This document shows positions 63,723 through 64,000 of a stretch of DNA of 64,000 bases, piece after piece. The position numbers were made by a program, and so were the translations under genes. The notes beneath the pieces are model-generated. The model was given only the letters and a program-made list of their open reading frames with translations. It was not told where the DNA came from and did no database searches. The DNA is from Caloranaerobacter sp. TR13 (GTDB lineage Bacteria > Bacillota > Clostridia > Tissierellales > Thermohalobacteraceae): positions 1 to 64,000 of the forward strand of contig NZ_JXLL01000006.1 in assembly GCF_001316435.1 (NCBI RefSeq), in the 5' to 3' direction. Each line of letters starts with the position of its first letter. Position 1 is the stretch's first letter.

Positions 63723-64000
63723 TTACTTTAATTTATATTTTTTAGGCCTACTGTTATAGATTTCAACAATAAGCCCTTCATTTATCATTTTTGTTATCAA
63801 ATTTTTAGTTACTAATTTAGGGTCAACAACTTGAACTTTATTCTTGCTCCAGAATAAGGACGCTTTTGTTCCTCTAACAATCTTTTCAATCTCATTTTTA
63901 GTTAAAGATTCCTGTTTTTTAAGTTCCTTTAATATTTTTGCTTCTGCTTTTTTATACAAAGCATTTAATAGTTCCTCAGTTTTTCTCTGCTGTTTAACAT
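63723..64000 (-). CDS. C-terminal part of an unidentified gene, cut by the window edge
   Basis: An open frame runs from the right edge to a stop at 63723; a TTG at 63959 has no ribosome site, and the frame continues upstream (VKQQRKTEELLNALYKKA), so this is the end of a longer gene. The visible 91 residues are Lys-rich, with IVRGTKASLFWSKNKVQVV and a likely winged-helix-like pattern, but I cannot name the family. It lies 14 bases before pepD and may be in its operon. Confidence 0.65.
   Translation of the reverse strand, partial: VKQQRKTEELLNALYKKAEAKILKELKKQESLTKNEIEKIVRGTKASLFWSKNKVQVVDPKLVTKNLITKMINEGLIVEIYNSRPKKYKLK

Overview
The window is a gene-dense, very AT-rich chromosomal segment of a low-GC Gram-positive anaerobe, most likely a Clostridia/Tissierellia member. 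The assignment rests on Shine-Dalgarno GGAGG sites before nearly every gene with frequent TTG/GTG starts, on T-box, SAM-I and pan-type leader RNAs, on oxygen-sensitive chemistry (a glycyl radical enzyme, a superoxide reductase, ferredoxin-type proteins) and on the absence of outer-membrane genes. No prophage, insertion sequence, CRISPR array, tRNA or rRNA was seen. The exact species cannot be named from sequence alone.

Layout. 0.28-4 kb: complete acetyl-CoA carboxylase operon accB-accC-accD-accA (minus). 4-8.5 kb: a Zn-dependent phospholipase C-like protein, an M29 aminopeptidase and an ABC-F ATPase behind a leader with an upstream ORF and two terminators. 8.8-11 kb: two tiny genes missed by a 60-codon cut-off, one of them metS, and the NSS transporter metP. 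11.2-19.4 kb: nitroreductase, pgi, the NAD de novo operon nadA-nadB-nadC, a two-component system and an exported helical protein. 19.5-24.8 kb: a PAS/SpoIIE phosphatase, a Fur-family (Zur-like) regulator converging on the zinc operon znuA-znuC-znuB, whose -35 box lies in a palindromic operator. 24.9-32.9 kb: cupin, MATE pump, ferredoxin-like protein, Crp/Fnr regulator, rRNA methyltransferase, superoxide reductase, arginase-fold protein and T-box-controlled tyrS.

33-42 kb is the most interesting block. A DeoR-type regulator and a UPF0303 protein diverge from an operon encoding a YbiW/PflD-like glycyl radical enzyme, its activase, an RmlD-like reductase and a fructose-6-phosphate aldolase (FSA). 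This converges on an opposite-strand operon encoding fructose-type PTS EIIC and EIIB and a Gfo/Idh/MocA oxidoreductase. Together they look like an anaerobic pathway for a 1,5-anhydrohexitol or related sugar, and both operons carry the same ACAATAA repeats upstream.

42.6-51.2 kb: CoA-type Nudix hydrolase, pantothenate operon (DUF2520 reductase-panB-panC-panD) behind a pan-like RNA and terminator, PEP carboxykinase, an ApbE flavin transferase with an FMN-binding lipoprotein, recX and a membrane hydrolase. 51.3-54.1 kb: SAM-I riboswitch plus metN-metI-metQ. 54.2-64 kb: a reductive-dehalogenase-like Fe-S protein, tag, and the arginine deiminase pathway (arcA-arcB-arcC, a TrmB regulator and a YfcC-type antiporter), then pepD and a gene cut by the window edge.

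The intergenic spaces hold several dispersed repeats: a ~115-bp two-hairpin element (three copies plus an edge fragment), a ~250-bp structured element with a 79-bp short form elsewhere, and several patches of simple inverted repeats.
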